Source of the DNA: a virus
Reading direction: 5' to 3' (one strand)
Virus record (IMG/VR): IMGVR_UViG_3300032220_001177
Coordinates: 1-40,998 of that record
Length of the DNA stretch: 40,998 bases
The notes beneath the pieces were generated by a model. The model had not been told where the DNA came from, made no database searches, and worked only from the letters and a program-made list of their open reading frames with translations. The stretch's first letter is position 1, and every line of letters starts with the position of its first letter. Shown here piece by piece: positions 6,881-13,189 of the stretch. The position numbers were made by a program, and so were the translations under genes.

Positions 6881-7124
6881 GTTTTTTCTTTATTTTCCAA
6901 CTAAAAATGTTATTAAGATATTTTTTTCTTTTAGTACAATTACATTCTTTTAAATCAAACCATTCTTTAAATCGTTCTTGTGTAACTCCAAATTTTTCTA
7001 ATGTTGATTCTATAACATCTCCAAGTCCACGTGTTTCAAGTTCCTCTAATGAAGTTCTAGAACCTATTCCTTTTGCCTCTAATTCATTTATTACCTGATT
7101 AATTTCGTCTTTAATTTCTTTCAT
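6873..7124 (-). CDS. Small phage protein with CxCTKRKKYLN motif (83 aa)
   Basis: N-terminal 50 residues are helical and charged; then FKEWFDLKECNCTKRKKYLN. A Cys-rich word followed by KRKxxLN recurs near the ends of many small phage proteins of unknown role, sometimes in virion-associated contexts. The basic C-terminus (KIKKKHE) overlaps the next start. It appears to be the first gene of an overlapping chain running down to 5801. Confidence 0.6.
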   Translation of the reverse strand: MKEIKDEINQVINELEAKGIGSRTSLEELETRGLGDVIESTLEKFGVTQERFKEWFDLKECNCTKRKKYLNNIFSWKIKKKHE

Positions 7125-7216
7125 AATGAATAATTTTATATAATATTAAGTTTGTATATACGTATTTAAGTATGTGGAGTGGTCGCACAAGCTTTGATAA
7201 TTTATTTTGTTGCACA

Positions 7217-7459
7217 TTATTCTTCTTCATCACTTCCAAGCATATCACCCCACATTTCATCTGTCAATCCTGTTAGCATTAATTCTCGTTGCTCATTATT
7301 TAAATAAGGGAATGCATCTTGAATTAAAGCTCCATCTTCATAAGCTGATAAGTCAATACTTTTAACATCCATATAATGTGGATCATTTAAAATATCATTT
7401 ACTTGAATTGTTACCCATTCTGAACCTGGGATAAAATTATGGATTATAAAATTATTCAT
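7217..7459 (-). CDS. Conserved small phage protein (80 aa)
   Basis: An acidic protein with the segment DGALIQDAFPYLNNEQRELMLTGLT, a pattern I associate with conserved small proteins of many phages, without known function. Lies 10 nt after the stop of the 256-residue gene upstream, so likely cotranscribed with it from the promoter at 8283-8315. Confidence 0.65.
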   Translation of the reverse strand: MNNFIIHNFIPGSEWVTIQVNDILNDPHYMDVKSIDLSAYEDGALIQDAFPYLNNEQRELMLTGLTDEMWGDMLGSDEEE

Positions 7460-7469
7460 GTTTGTTTTA

Positions 7470-8240
7470 TTAAGAAATAACTGATTGGTTTGAAAATCTT
7501 TCTAGCAGTTCATCTGAGCTTAATGTTGCAAATGAAGCATCGTGTTTTTTATATAGATATTCTTTATTGTTGTAAGTATCTAATCTAAACTGAACATAAC
7601 TACCTGATTCAAATTTAATTTCAATAACTTCAAATGATTTACTGTATTTTGTCCAATCACTTGTAACTGTTATTACAGCATTTGGGTATAATTTTGTATA
7701 TTTTTCAATTACGCTTCGCTTTAAATTGGTTTCCCTTTGGAAATCTTTAAATAAAGTTTTCTGGTATTCATTATGTTGATTAAGTTTTTCAAGTAATGTT
7801 TTAGGTTTAATATAACGATATTGGTTTTGAACTGCTGAACATTGAACTTTATCTCCATCAAAACTAACACTAAATTTATCATTAATTAATTCGTTTGGTT
7901 TTTGATATGAATTAAATTTCTTTCCTTTTAAGAAAAGATCACCTTCAAATATTTCATAGGTTTGTTCTGTTGAAAATTGATTTTTACTCCAACTATAACC
8001 TAACGTTAATTCTCGTGTAACAATTTTTGTTTGAAATGTATTAATAAAATCCACTTCTTTAACAAAACCATTATCAGTAAGTACGGCTTCGTTTAAATTG
8101 TTTTTTCTAGATTCAAATAAAATTTGATTTTTTTGATTTTGAATAAAATCCTCAATTAATTTTTCCTGTTCAGGTGTATATAATATACCTGCAAATAAAT
8201 CTAATTGATTTGGATCTTTAAAATTTTCTGTGTTTTTCAT
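7470..8240 (-). CDS. Hypothetical protein (256 aa)
   Basis: Not recognised. The N-terminus PNQLDLFAGILYTPEQEKLIEDFI has a QLDLF-like word reminiscent of sliding-clamp-binding peptides (QxxLF), which is suggestive only. The rest is soluble and alpha/beta-like. First gene after the promoter at 8283-8315 with start context AAAGGTTATG. Confidence 0.65.
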   Translation of the reverse strand: MKNTENFKDPNQLDLFAGILYTPEQEKLIEDFIQNQKNQILFESRKNNLNEAVLTDNGFVKEVDFINTFQTKIVTRELTLGYSWSKNQFSTEQTYEIFEGDLFLKGKKFNSYQKPNELINDKFSVSFDGDKVQCSAVQNQYRYIKPKTLLEKLNQHNEYQKTLFKDFQRETNLKRSVIEKYTKLYPNAVITVTSDWTKYSKSFEVIEIKFESGSYVQFRLDTYNNKEYLYKKHDASFATLSSDELLERFSNQSVIS

Positions 8241-8282
8241 AACCTTTATTTTTTTGTTTTTATTAATTAATTATCTTACCTG

Positions 8283-8315
8283 ATAAATATACGAACCCTA
8301 TATCGGGGAGCCTAA
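8283..8315 (-). promoter_or_regulatory. Promoter, recurrent family (copy 7)
   Basis: TTAG-N20-TATATTTAT on the minus strand, spacer CCCCGATATAGGG. Part of a roughly 95-nt block (8261-8356) that is almost repeated at 12370-12467 and partly at 8626-8708. Confidence 0.8.
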
Positions 8316-8332
8316 TCTTTTTGTGGAGAAAT

Positions 8333-8620
8333 TTAATTATTTTTTGGAAGCATACTTAATGCAAACATCATTTCAGCAACTTCCGTAGGTGTGCATCTTG
8401 GCATAACATCGTGATCTTGCTCTATTATGATCCATGCTCCATCTTGAAATAACATCCATTCCTCATTATTATTCCAAGCTGCTACCTCCGCTGTTGTTTC
8501 TCCTTGATCGGAATATGTTCCTTTTCCAAATACAACAGAAATAGTATTTCCATTTCCAAATTTTATTGAAAATCTTTCTATTTCAAATTCTTTATCATTT
8601 TCTGCGTTAAATGCTTTCAT
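8333..8620 (-). CDS. Conserved phage hypothetical protein (95 aa)
   Basis: The product has NGNTISVVFGKGTYSDQGETTAEVAAW and MPRCTPTEVAEMMFALSML, a pattern I recognise from small phage proteins of unknown function. A decayed copy of its last codons (SMLxKNN-stop) sits at 12442-12465 beside another promoter. It is expressed from the promoter at 8645-8677. Confidence 0.7.
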   Translation of the reverse strand: MKAFNAENDKEFEIERFSIKFGNGNTISVVFGKGTYSDQGETTAEVAAWNNNEEWMLFQDGAWIIIEQDHDVMPRCTPTEVAEMMFALSMLPKNN

Positions 8621-8644
8621 ATTTTTTATTAATTATCTTACCTG

Positions 8645-8677
8645 GTGAATATACAAACCCTTATTCGGGAAGCCTAA
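8645..8677 (-). promoter_or_regulatory. Promoter, recurrent family (copy 8)
   Basis: TTAG-N20-TATATTCAC on the minus strand, spacer CTTCCCGAATAAGGGTTTG with a CCC/GGG inverted repeat. The flank AATCTTTTTGTGGAGAAATT on plus is shared with copies 7 and 10. Confidence 0.75.
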
Positions 8678-8698
8678 TCTTTTTGTGGAGAAATTTAA

Positions 8699-8995
8699 TT
8701 ATTTTTTTATTGATATGAATATTTCGGCTTCAATTATGTTTTGTCCAAAATCTTGGGTTTGGATAAATTCAATTAGATTTTGATTTACTATTTGTTCTAA
8801 TAATTCTAAGGCTAATTGATTTTTATTTTGGGTTAAGACATAGTTAGGATCAATGTTAAAATGTTGATTTGAAGGTTTACTTATACGTGCTCTTAGAATC
8901 CTTGTTTCAAATGGAGAATCAATAATTTCCTTTACAGGTTCAGGTTGAGGTTGAGACTTAGGGGTTAATTTAAATATTTTTTTTATCCATTTCAT
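8699..8995 (-). CDS. Hypothetical protein (98 aa)
   Basis: Not recognised. A basic N-terminus (MKWIKKIFKLTPKSQPQPEP) is followed by an alpha/beta sequence. I place the start at 8995 because that ATG overlaps the stop of the upstream membrane gene as ATGA; an ATG two codons earlier (9001) is possible. The lysine-rich amphipathic start could be a membrane-peripheral helix. Confidence 0.6.
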   Translation of the reverse strand: MKWIKKIFKLTPKSQPQPEPVKEIIDSPFETRILRARISKPSNQHFNIDPNYVLTQNKNQLALELLEQIVNQNLIEFIQTQDFGQNIIEAEIFISIKK

Positions 8996-9345
8996 TTCCA
9001 TAAGATTTGAATTCCCAATATCCCTACAGCCAATAATAAGCTAACTATAGTTTTTACACTTAATGGTTCTTTAAATAACCACCAACTTAACCAAGTAAAC
9101 ACAATTGCCCCTATACTAAACCCAAGCAAACGTGAAGGCCATAGTTGTCCATTATACGCAGAAACCATATACTTAACAGACCCCATAAATAATATCGAAA
9201 TGGGAATACCCATAAGTACTACTAACCAGTAGTGGTTTTTAAACCATTCATATCTAAGAGAGCCTTGTAATTGGAAAAAAGTAAATATTTGAGCTAAAAA
9301 CCCTAATAATAATCCTAAAAGCAAGGTCATATAATTAATACTCAT
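8992..9345 (-). CDS. Four-helix DMT/EamA-like membrane protein (117 aa)
   Basis: Four hydrophobic helices (about residues 5-25, 39-58, 70-92, 97-115) and the sequence LFKEPLSVKT between helices 3 and 4, typical of drug/metabolite transporter (EamA/SMR-like) halves. Length fits small multidrug-resistance-type proteins, which work as dimers. Related small membrane proteins occur in other phages without known role. Inner membrane location is inferred. Confidence 0.65.
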   Translation of the reverse strand: MSINYMTLLLGLLLGFLAQIFTFFQLQGSLRYEWFKNHYWLVVLMGIPISILFMGSVKYMVSAYNGQLWPSRLLGFSIGAIVFTWLSWWLFKEPLSVKTIVSLLLAVGILGIQILWK

Positions 9346-9346
9346 T

Positions 9347-9451
9347 TTATTTATTATTATTTTTTGTTGATTGCTTTTCCTCTTTATTCCAAAAATAAAT
9401 TAACCATATCATAAAAAGTATCCAAGACCCAAGTATAACGTTTGATAACAT
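9347..9451 (-). CDS. Single-pass membrane micro-protein (34 aa)
   Basis: MLSNVILGSWILFMIWLIYF is one membrane helix, followed by a charged, Asn/Lys-rich tail. The stop is 1 nt before the ATG of the four-helix membrane gene, and the start is 1 nt after the stop of the gene at 9453, so it fits the operon exactly. Confidence 0.6.
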   Translation of the reverse strand: MLSNVILGSWILFMIWLIYFWNKEEKQSTKNNNK

Positions 9452-9452
9452 A

Positions 9453-9692
9453 TTAATCTTCTAAGTCTAAGTTGTGTTCATTTAATATATCTCTTATAGC
9501 ATCTCTTACTTTATCAGCCATGTCTTGTTCAGCTCCTGTAGCTTCTCTATTCTCAAAAGAACCATATTTTGTTGCAGTTCTAAGTAATTGATCTAATTCC
9601 CACATGGCCATTTTCCATTTGTATCCATCTAATGCTGTTCTTGCATCGTCTTGGTCTTCGTGAGAATCAAACTCTAGTATTATTTTTCCCAT
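9453..9692 (-). CDS. Conserved small phage protein (79 aa)
   Basis: MGKIILEFDSHEDQDDARTA followed by LDGYKWKMAMWELDQLLR is a pattern found in many phages (often annotated hypothetical). Acidic and helical. No function known. It probably heads the 9692-8699 membrane-gene group; no recurrent promoter is seen directly upstream. Confidence 0.7.
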   Translation of the reverse strand: MGKIILEFDSHEDQDDARTALDGYKWKMAMWELDQLLRTATKYGSFENREATGAEQDMADKVRDAIRDILNEHNLDLED

Positions 9693-9737
9693 TTTTAGTG
9701 TTTTTTAAATTATTGTATCCAAAGACTGCTGTTTGTT

Positions 9738-10115
9738 TTATAATCCATTTTGTATCATTGTTAATACTTCTAATTTTTCCTTATCTGTTAGTCTAACAGG
9801 TAACTCATACTCTTTCGTATTCTCCAACCTACATTGCTCTACCTCTTCCCATAACGACTTGTCATCATAACAAATAGGTTTTCCGTCATTAGTAGTTGCT
9901 TGGTCAATTGTTCCAAGAGGGTCTCTCTCCCATAGATACCAACTAATCCAATCTGCTCCATCTTTACCATAGTACACCTCTAATAAAATGTTTATTACTG
10001 CGTTATGGTCATCTGAATAGTTTATAAGGTCTACATCTAGTACATACAATGCATGTTCCTTGTCTGATTGCTTCTTAAGTTTATTAAGGATTTCTGTGAA
10101 TACTTCTAGTTTCAT
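9738..10115 (-). CDS. Hypothetical protein (125 aa), paralogue of the 25435-25812 product
   Basis: Helical N-terminus, then ILLEVYYGKDGADWISWYLWERDPLG and, near residue 88, SLWEEVE. The same order of words (L-x-x-L/V-x-YG, W-x-L-x-ER, LWxxI/VE) occurs in the product of 25435-25812, so I consider them distant paralogues. Function unknown. Confidence 0.65.
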   Translation of the reverse strand: MKLEVFTEILNKLKKQSDKEHALYVLDVDLINYSDDHNAVINILLEVYYGKDGADWISWYLWERDPLGTIDQATTNDGKPICYDDKSLWEEVEQCRLENTKEYELPVRLTDKEKLEVLTMIQNGL

Positions 10116-10116
10116 A

Positions 10117-10443
10117 TTATTTTTTTATTTTCCATAACTCGTAATCACTATTTTGTGTCTTAAATTTAATATAATCATCTTGCTCCTTAACAATTTCTGT
10201 TATTGGAGTTGTTTGCCAGGTAAAGAATTGATTAAATGGAGACATAATTAATGAAAGACCAACAGCTGATTCATCGTGTTTTGCTTTAAAGCGTCTTGTA
10301 GATTTACTAAATTCAATCCACATAACTTCGGCTGAATGTTTAGTTAAACCATCTCGTTCACGAACTAATTTCCAATTAAATTCATTTTCAATTACTCCTT
10401 GCTCAACTGCAACCTTTAATACATTATCTTCTGTTAATGTCAT
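10117..10443 (-). CDS. Hypothetical protein (108 aa), start corrected
   Basis: Not recognised. I place the start at ATG 10443 (MTLTEDNVLKVAVEQGVIEN). The frame is open further upstream to 10497, but those 18 codons are a translation of the promoter at 10466-10498. The product is soluble with a Trp/Tyr-rich C-terminus. Confidence 0.65.
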   Translation of the reverse strand: MTLTEDNVLKVAVEQGVIENEFNWKLVRERDGLTKHSAEVMWIEFSKSTRRFKAKHDESAVGLSLIMSPFNQFFTWQTTPITEIVKEQDDYIKFKTQNSDYELWKIKK

Positions 10444-10465
10444 TGGTATTTTATTTTTATATGGG

Positions 10466-10498
10466 GTAAATATACGAACATTATTCAGGTATTCCAAA
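10466..10498 (-). promoter_or_regulatory. Promoter, recurrent family (copy 9), overlapping upstream gene end
   Basis: TTTG-N20-TATATTTAC on the minus strand. Its -33 end lies within the last codons of the metallophosphoesterase gene. The spacer lacks the CCCC/GGGG repeat, and the flank lacks the TTACCnGGTAA palindrome. Confidence 0.75.
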
Positions 10499-11200
10499 TT
10501 CTGTATATGATGTTTTTATTTCATTAGTTGATTGATCCCATTCAAATGTGAATGGTTTATTTGTATACTTGTATCTCTCGTTTAATATTGAGGCATTAAA
10601 AAAATGAGTATGGCCATTAAAGTAGTAGCCATATCCTCCGTGAACGTGACCAAACACATGAATCTTTGGTTTTAATTCATCTACTCGATAACGTAACATT
10701 TCACATCCAACTCGTATACTTTGTCCTCCCGGAATGTCTAAATATCCAAATGGTGGTCCGTGTGTTATAAGGATATCTGTATCTTTAGGTATTGCATCCC
10801 ATTTTTCTTTTAATTCTTTACCATTACGTGGTAAATTAAAAGCCCAATTAAAAAAGGCAGGTTGCCAAGGTAAACCATATAATTTAACTGATGAATCATC
10901 ATCTATGTCATAAATAGAATAACCTTCATCTTGAAGATAAATAAGATTTGGATAATTTTTTATAGTTAATAAACTCCAAGTAGGGTCATTTTCTAAAATA
11001 CGATCGTGATTTCCGGCAATAAAAATTTTCTTATCATATCCTTTTATTGAACTGAACCAATCAAAAAAATCAGTTGCATCCGATTTATCATAACCTGAAT
11101 TCATAAAGTCACCAGAATGGATCAATATGTCACCTCCAGGTAAATCTGAATTTAGATTTTGATGTTTTGTATGAGTATCTGAAATTAAGGTTATTTTCAT
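10481..11200 (-). CDS. Metallophosphoesterase (calcineurin-like)
   Basis: All motifs of the calcineurin-like metallophosphoesterase superfamily are present: SDTH (Asp8, His10), HSGDF (Asp31), GNHD (63-66), THGPP (His147) and GHVHGG (His185, His187), which together bind two metals. Length (239 aa) and the order of motifs resemble the MPPED/class III cyclic-nucleotide phosphodiesterase type. Possible substrates in a phage infection include cyclic nucleotides or other phosphodiesters; the sequence does not decide this. Cytoplasmic. Confidence 0.9.
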   Translation of the reverse strand: MKITLISDTHTKHQNLNSDLPGGDILIHSGDFMNSGYDKSDATDFFDWFSSIKGYDKKIFIAGNHDRILENDPTWSLLTIKNYPNLIYLQDEGYSIYDIDDDSSVKLYGLPWQPAFFNWAFNLPRNGKELKEKWDAIPKDTDILITHGPPFGYLDIPGGQSIRVGCEMLRYRVDELKPKIHVFGHVHGGYGYYFNGHTHFFNASILNERYKYTNKPFTFEWDQSTNEIKTSYTEFGIPE

Positions 11201-11220
11201 AAGGGTTTATGTAATAAAAT

Positions 11221-11478
11221 TTAGAATCTTGCAAAAGGATCTACTTTTAAAACTCCAGTATCTTGTTCACCACGAGATGTTAACATTTTATCTGTGGGTT
11301 TAACTTCTACTAAAATACCATTAATTTTAAATGAACCCCCTTGTTTAAGTAGTTTTTTAAATAAAATTTCATGGTTTTCTTTCCATTCTTTACTTGAGTT
11401 AATAATAGTAGCTTTATCTACTTCTACATTATCAAATTTAATTGTAATTCCTTTTCGGATTGATTGTGGTGATATCAT
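11221..11478 (-). CDS. Hypothetical protein (85 aa)
   Basis: Not recognised. Contains GITIKFDNVEVDKATIIN, then a helical segment and a beta-rich C-terminal part ending DPFARF. Soluble. It lies 20 nt upstream of the metallophosphoesterase and is probably read with it. Confidence 0.6.
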   Translation of the reverse strand: MISPQSIRKGITIKFDNVEVDKATIINSSKEWKENHEILFKKLLKQGGSFKINGILVEVKPTDKMLTSRGEQDTGVLKVDPFARF

Positions 11479-11482
11479 ATTT

Positions 11483-11575
11483 TTATATAAATAATTTAAT
11501 AAAAGTAAACCAAACTAGTCCAGATAAAAATGCAACTAAACCCCAAGATAGAATTAATAACCAATTTAATCTCAT
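11483..11575 (-). CDS. Single-pass membrane micro-protein (30 aa)
   Basis: MRLNWLLILSWGLVAFLSGL and a short remainder make one membrane helix with almost no tail. The start overlaps the stop of the next upstream membrane gene as ATGA, which supports expression. Confidence 0.55.
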   Translation of the reverse strand: MRLNWLLILSWGLVAFLSGLVWFTFIKLFI

Positions 11576-11805
11576 TTTTGTTTGTTGTTTATATTATCCG
11601 GAAATAATATGTTTATTAATCTTGTATAATGTCTTATAGCAGGTTGGATAATTAATATACCAAGTATGCCGGCAATTATAGATACAATATCCAACTCAGC
11701 CGTTAGATAAACTGTTAATAACCTAACCCCAATAGCAACTATTATTACTGCTGCTATAGTTTTAGCTATTGACTTTATTTCAACTTCAAATTTTTCTTTA
11801 TTCAT
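11572..11805 (-). CDS. Two-helix membrane protein (77 aa)
   Basis: Two hydrophobic helices (about residues 15-33 and 38-57) between charged ends. Size and topology would fit a holin-like protein, but the neighbours give no support. It ends in an ATGA overlap with the 30-residue micro-protein. Confidence 0.6.
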   Translation of the reverse strand: MNKEKFEVEIKSIAKTIAAVIIVAIGVRLLTVYLTAELDIVSIIAGILGILIIQPAIRHYTRLINILFPDNINNKQK

Positions 11806-11832
11806 ATTTTATTATTTTTATTATTTATATTG

Positions 11833-11906
11833 CACGCCTGAGTGGATTCGAACCACTAACACTCGGATTTGGAATCCGATGCTCTACCAGTTGGAGCTAC
11901 AGACGC
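11833..11906 (-). tRNA. tRNA-Trp (CCA anticodon)
   Basis: The minus strand folds as a full cloverleaf: acceptor GCGTCTG/CAGGCGT, D stem GCTC/GAGC, anticodon arm TCGGA-TTCCAAA-TCCGA with anticodon CCA, and T arm AGTGG-TTCGAAT-CCACT. The CCA tail is not encoded (GCA follows the acceptor). Last gene of the tRNA cluster behind the promoter at 12392-12424. Confidence 0.9.
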
Positions 11907-11965
11907 GTATTTGAACTTGTAAAACCCACCTTGCGGCAAGGAAACTCAGTTCAATGTTTTTTGCG

Positions 11966-12028
11966 TAGTCAGGACAGGACTCGAACCTGTTGCTGCAAAT
12001 AGTGCGTTTACCCTTACGCCACCTGACT
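11966..12028 (-). pseudogene. tRNA-like element lacking an anticodon arm (tRNA-Cys-like relic)
   Basis: The ends are intact: acceptor AGTCAGG/CCTGACT, D stem GCGT/ACGC, T arm ACAGG-TTCGAGT-CCTGT, discriminator A. Between D and T arms only 13 nt remain (ACTATTTGCAGCA) where about 23 are expected, so a normal anticodon arm cannot form. ATTTGCA recalls the 5' half of a Cys (GCA) anticodon loop. Most likely an internal deletion; alternatively a tRNA-like RNA with another role. Confidence 0.65.
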
Positions 12029-12032
12029 ATTT

Positions 12033-12049
12033 GAGGATGAGAAGTCCTC
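12033..12049 (-). other. Orphan anticodon-arm-like hairpin
   Basis: GAGGA-CTTCTCA-TCCTC on the minus strand has the geometry of an anticodon arm (5-bp stem, 7-nt loop, U at position 33, anticodon UCU). No acceptor or T arm matches around it. It ends 4 nt upstream of the tRNA-like element that lacks such an arm. Confidence 0.35.
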
Positions 12050-12198
12050 TGTGTTGTCTGTACTGTTTTCTAAATTTCATACTTAGCGTCTGTTCAGTCT
12101 TCCTTTCTCAAGGGAACAACACAATGTTTGCAGGGCACGCTTAACCTGCTGGAGCTGATATCATTATGCTCTTTAGTGTTTCCACCAACGTTTTTTTG

Positions 12199-12279
12199 TA
12201 GTCAGGGCCGGACTCGAACCGGATAAGCAACCTATGTTTCAAGGACTCGGGACCAATCCCTCATTACGCCCACCTGACT
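12199..12279 (-). pseudogene. tRNA-like element with intact ends and aberrant middle
   Basis: It has the same acceptor stem AGTCAGG/CCTGACT as the element at 11966, discriminator A, and a T arm (CCGG-TTCGAGT-CCGG, fifth pair mismatched). The 81-nt length would fit a long-variable-arm tRNA (Leu/Ser/Tyr), but I cannot fold a canonical D or anticodon arm; a GGGA-TTGG-TCCC hairpin occupies the expected D-arm region. Isotype not assignable. Confidence 0.55.
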
Positions 12280-12391
12280 ATATTGCTTCTTATTCTCCTA
12301 CCCCTTTATTTCGAAGCCAACCTGCTTATCTTTAAATACGAGTTTCTCAAGGGTACAGGCTGTTGTTTTTATTAATTAATTATCTTACCTG

Positions 12392-12424
12392 GTAAATATA
12401 CGAACCCTATATCGGGAAGCCTAA
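12392..12424 (-). promoter_or_regulatory. Promoter, recurrent family (copy 10), upstream of the tRNA cluster
   Basis: TTAG-N20-TATATTTAC on the minus strand with spacer CTTCCCGATATAGGGTTCG and a TTACCnGGTAA palindrome. No protein start follows; the next genes downstream are the tRNA-like elements and tRNA-Trp, so it probably drives them. The whole block is a near copy of 8261-8356. Confidence 0.75.
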
Positions 12425-12441
12425 TCTTTTTGCAGAGAAAT

Positions 12442-12465
12442 TTAATTATTTTTTGAAAGCATGCT
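12442..12465 (-). pseudogene. Duplicated 3' end of the 8333-8620 gene
   Basis: Reads S-M-L-S-K-N-N-stop, matching the last codons of the 95-residue gene at 8333-8620 (SMLPKNN-stop). Together with the identical flank and promoter it marks a duplicated segment of about 98 nt (12370-12467). Similarity ends just upstream, so only the gene tail was carried with the promoter. Confidence 0.6.
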
Positions 12466-12529
12466 TCCTGCTTAGCAACCGCTTATACCTTAGGCAATCC
12501 GTTTATGAACTTTCTATCTTACCACCTTA

Positions 12530-12554
12530 ACGTCTACCATCCCGCCACCTGACT
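12530..12554 (-). pseudogene. 5' fragment of a tRNA (Leu-like)
   Basis: AGTCAGG, then TGGCGGGATGGTAGACG on the minus strand: the same acceptor 5' strand as the two defective elements, followed by a D arm resembling tRNA-Leu (GCGG..TGGTAGACG). No anticodon arm, T arm or acceptor 3' strand follows. The last six codons and stop of the HNH gene lie inside this fragment. Confidence 0.55.
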
Positions 12555-12992
12555 ATTTAAATATTTTTCTATATTATATTGTTCTGTTCTTTCTAAATAA
12601 TGAAATTTTTTATGGCAGTTTGAACATAAAATAATACATTTTTCTATTTCTTTTAATATTTCTTCTTTTTCAATACCTATTTGGTTTATAGCTCTACCAA
12701 TCTCAAATTTTTTTTCAATTGGGTTTATATGATGGAACTCTAAACATGCTATGTGATTTTCTTCACATTTAATACATTTAAGTTGCTGTTTGATTTCATT
12801 TATCCAATTTCTTCTGTCTTGAGATCTTTTACTACTTTTTTTATTAGCTTTTTCCTTATTTCCTTCATACCATTGTTTACTTCTTTCTCTAACACATAAT
12901 TTGCACCATGAATTGGAACCATCTTTAGTTCTTAAAGATATACCAAATTCTATATTTTCTTTATCAATTTTACATTTACTACACTCTTTCAT
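12534..12992 (-). CDS. HNH endonuclease embedded in the tRNA cluster
   Basis: Two CxxC pairs at the N-terminus (CSKC, CKLC) form a zinc module; then CIKC, LEFHHINP (HH of the HNH motif) and CIILCSNCHKKFH. This is the HNH/beta-beta-alpha-metal nuclease fold of phage homing endonucleases, which cut DNA to spread themselves. I place the start at 12992 because the earlier ATG (13004) lies in a leader shared with the HNH gene at 24511. Its last codons S-Q-V-A-G-W-stop are the 5' end of a tRNA-like fragment, so the gene probably invaded a tRNA gene. Confidence 0.85.
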   Translation of the reverse strand: MKECSKCKIDKENIEFGISLRTKDGSNSWCKLCVRERSKQWYEGNKEKANKKSSKRSQDRRNWINEIKQQLKCIKCEENHIACLEFHHINPIEKKFEIGRAINQIGIEKEEILKEIEKCIILCSNCHKKFHYLERTEQYNIEKYLNSQVAGW

Positions 12993-13048
12993 TTTATTAT
13001 ACATATTGAAAGAGGGTTCGAAAGTCGATAAAATTCGAATTATTCTTG

Positions 13049-13120
13049 CATTCCGTGACGGGTTCGAACCGACGCCTCTGCCGTGAAAGGGCAGCGTGTT
13101 AACCTCTTCACTAACGGAAC
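13049..13120 (-). tRNA. tRNA-Glu (UUC anticodon)
   Basis: Acceptor GTTCCGT/ACGGAAT (with G-U first pair), a 3-bp D stem GTG/CAC, anticodon arm CTGCC-CTTTCAC-GGCAG with anticodon TTC, and T arm GTCGG-TTCGAAC-CCGTC with one T-T mismatch. Discriminator G. The deviations suggest a slightly worn but plausibly functional phage tRNA. Confidence 0.8.
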
Positions 13121-13126
13121 AAAATG

Positions 13127-13182
13127 TAAACCCCGCTTTCCAGGATGAAAACCTGACGACCTAACCGATAGTCGATAGGACC
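13127..13182 (-). pseudogene. 3'-truncated second tRNA-Glu
   Basis: Acceptor 5' strand GGTCCTA, D arm GACT-ATCGGTTA-GGTC, anticodon arm TCAGG-TTTTCAT-CCTGG with anticodon TTC, then GCGGGG and an abrupt end: no T loop and no TAGGACC strand. Only 6 nt separate it from the complete tRNA-Glu, which suggests a deletion that fused two tRNA genes. Confidence 0.6.
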
Positions 13183-13189
13183 AAATCTT

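Larger units (their letters stand above)
11907..12532. other. tRNA-cluster region without protein genes
   Basis: Apart from the tRNA-like elements, the promoter and the gene fragment listed separately, I see no protein gene. Short repeats are present: TTTCTCAAGGG followed by AACAAC or TACAGG occurs near 12108 and 12350 on plus. A small CCTTG-CCG-CAAGG hairpin lies near 11928-11940. These look like remnants of former tRNA genes and spacers. Confidence 0.5.

Noticed and set aside
10444-10497. N-terminal extension of the 10117 gene
   Set aside because: The extra codons are a translation of the promoter at 10466-10498; the ATG at 10443 lies downstream of the expected transcription start.
11769-12002. 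Plus-strand frame across the tRNA-Trp
   Set aside because: Its product is simply the antisense translation of tRNA arms (LSGFEPLTLGFG type), a common artefact.
11966-12279. Permuted or split tRNA made of the separate pieces
   Set aside because: The orphan anticodon-like hairpin does not have flanks matching the element that lacks one, and no intron-like bulge-helix-bulge is visible; decay or deletion is simpler.
12470-12530. A tRNA-Met anticodon (TTCATAA) near 12505
   Set aside because: No pairing stem surrounds the loop-like word and no T arm follows.
12901-13086. Plus-strand frame across the HNH gene start and tRNA-Glu
   Set aside because: Antisense to a clear HNH gene and a tRNA; no start signals.
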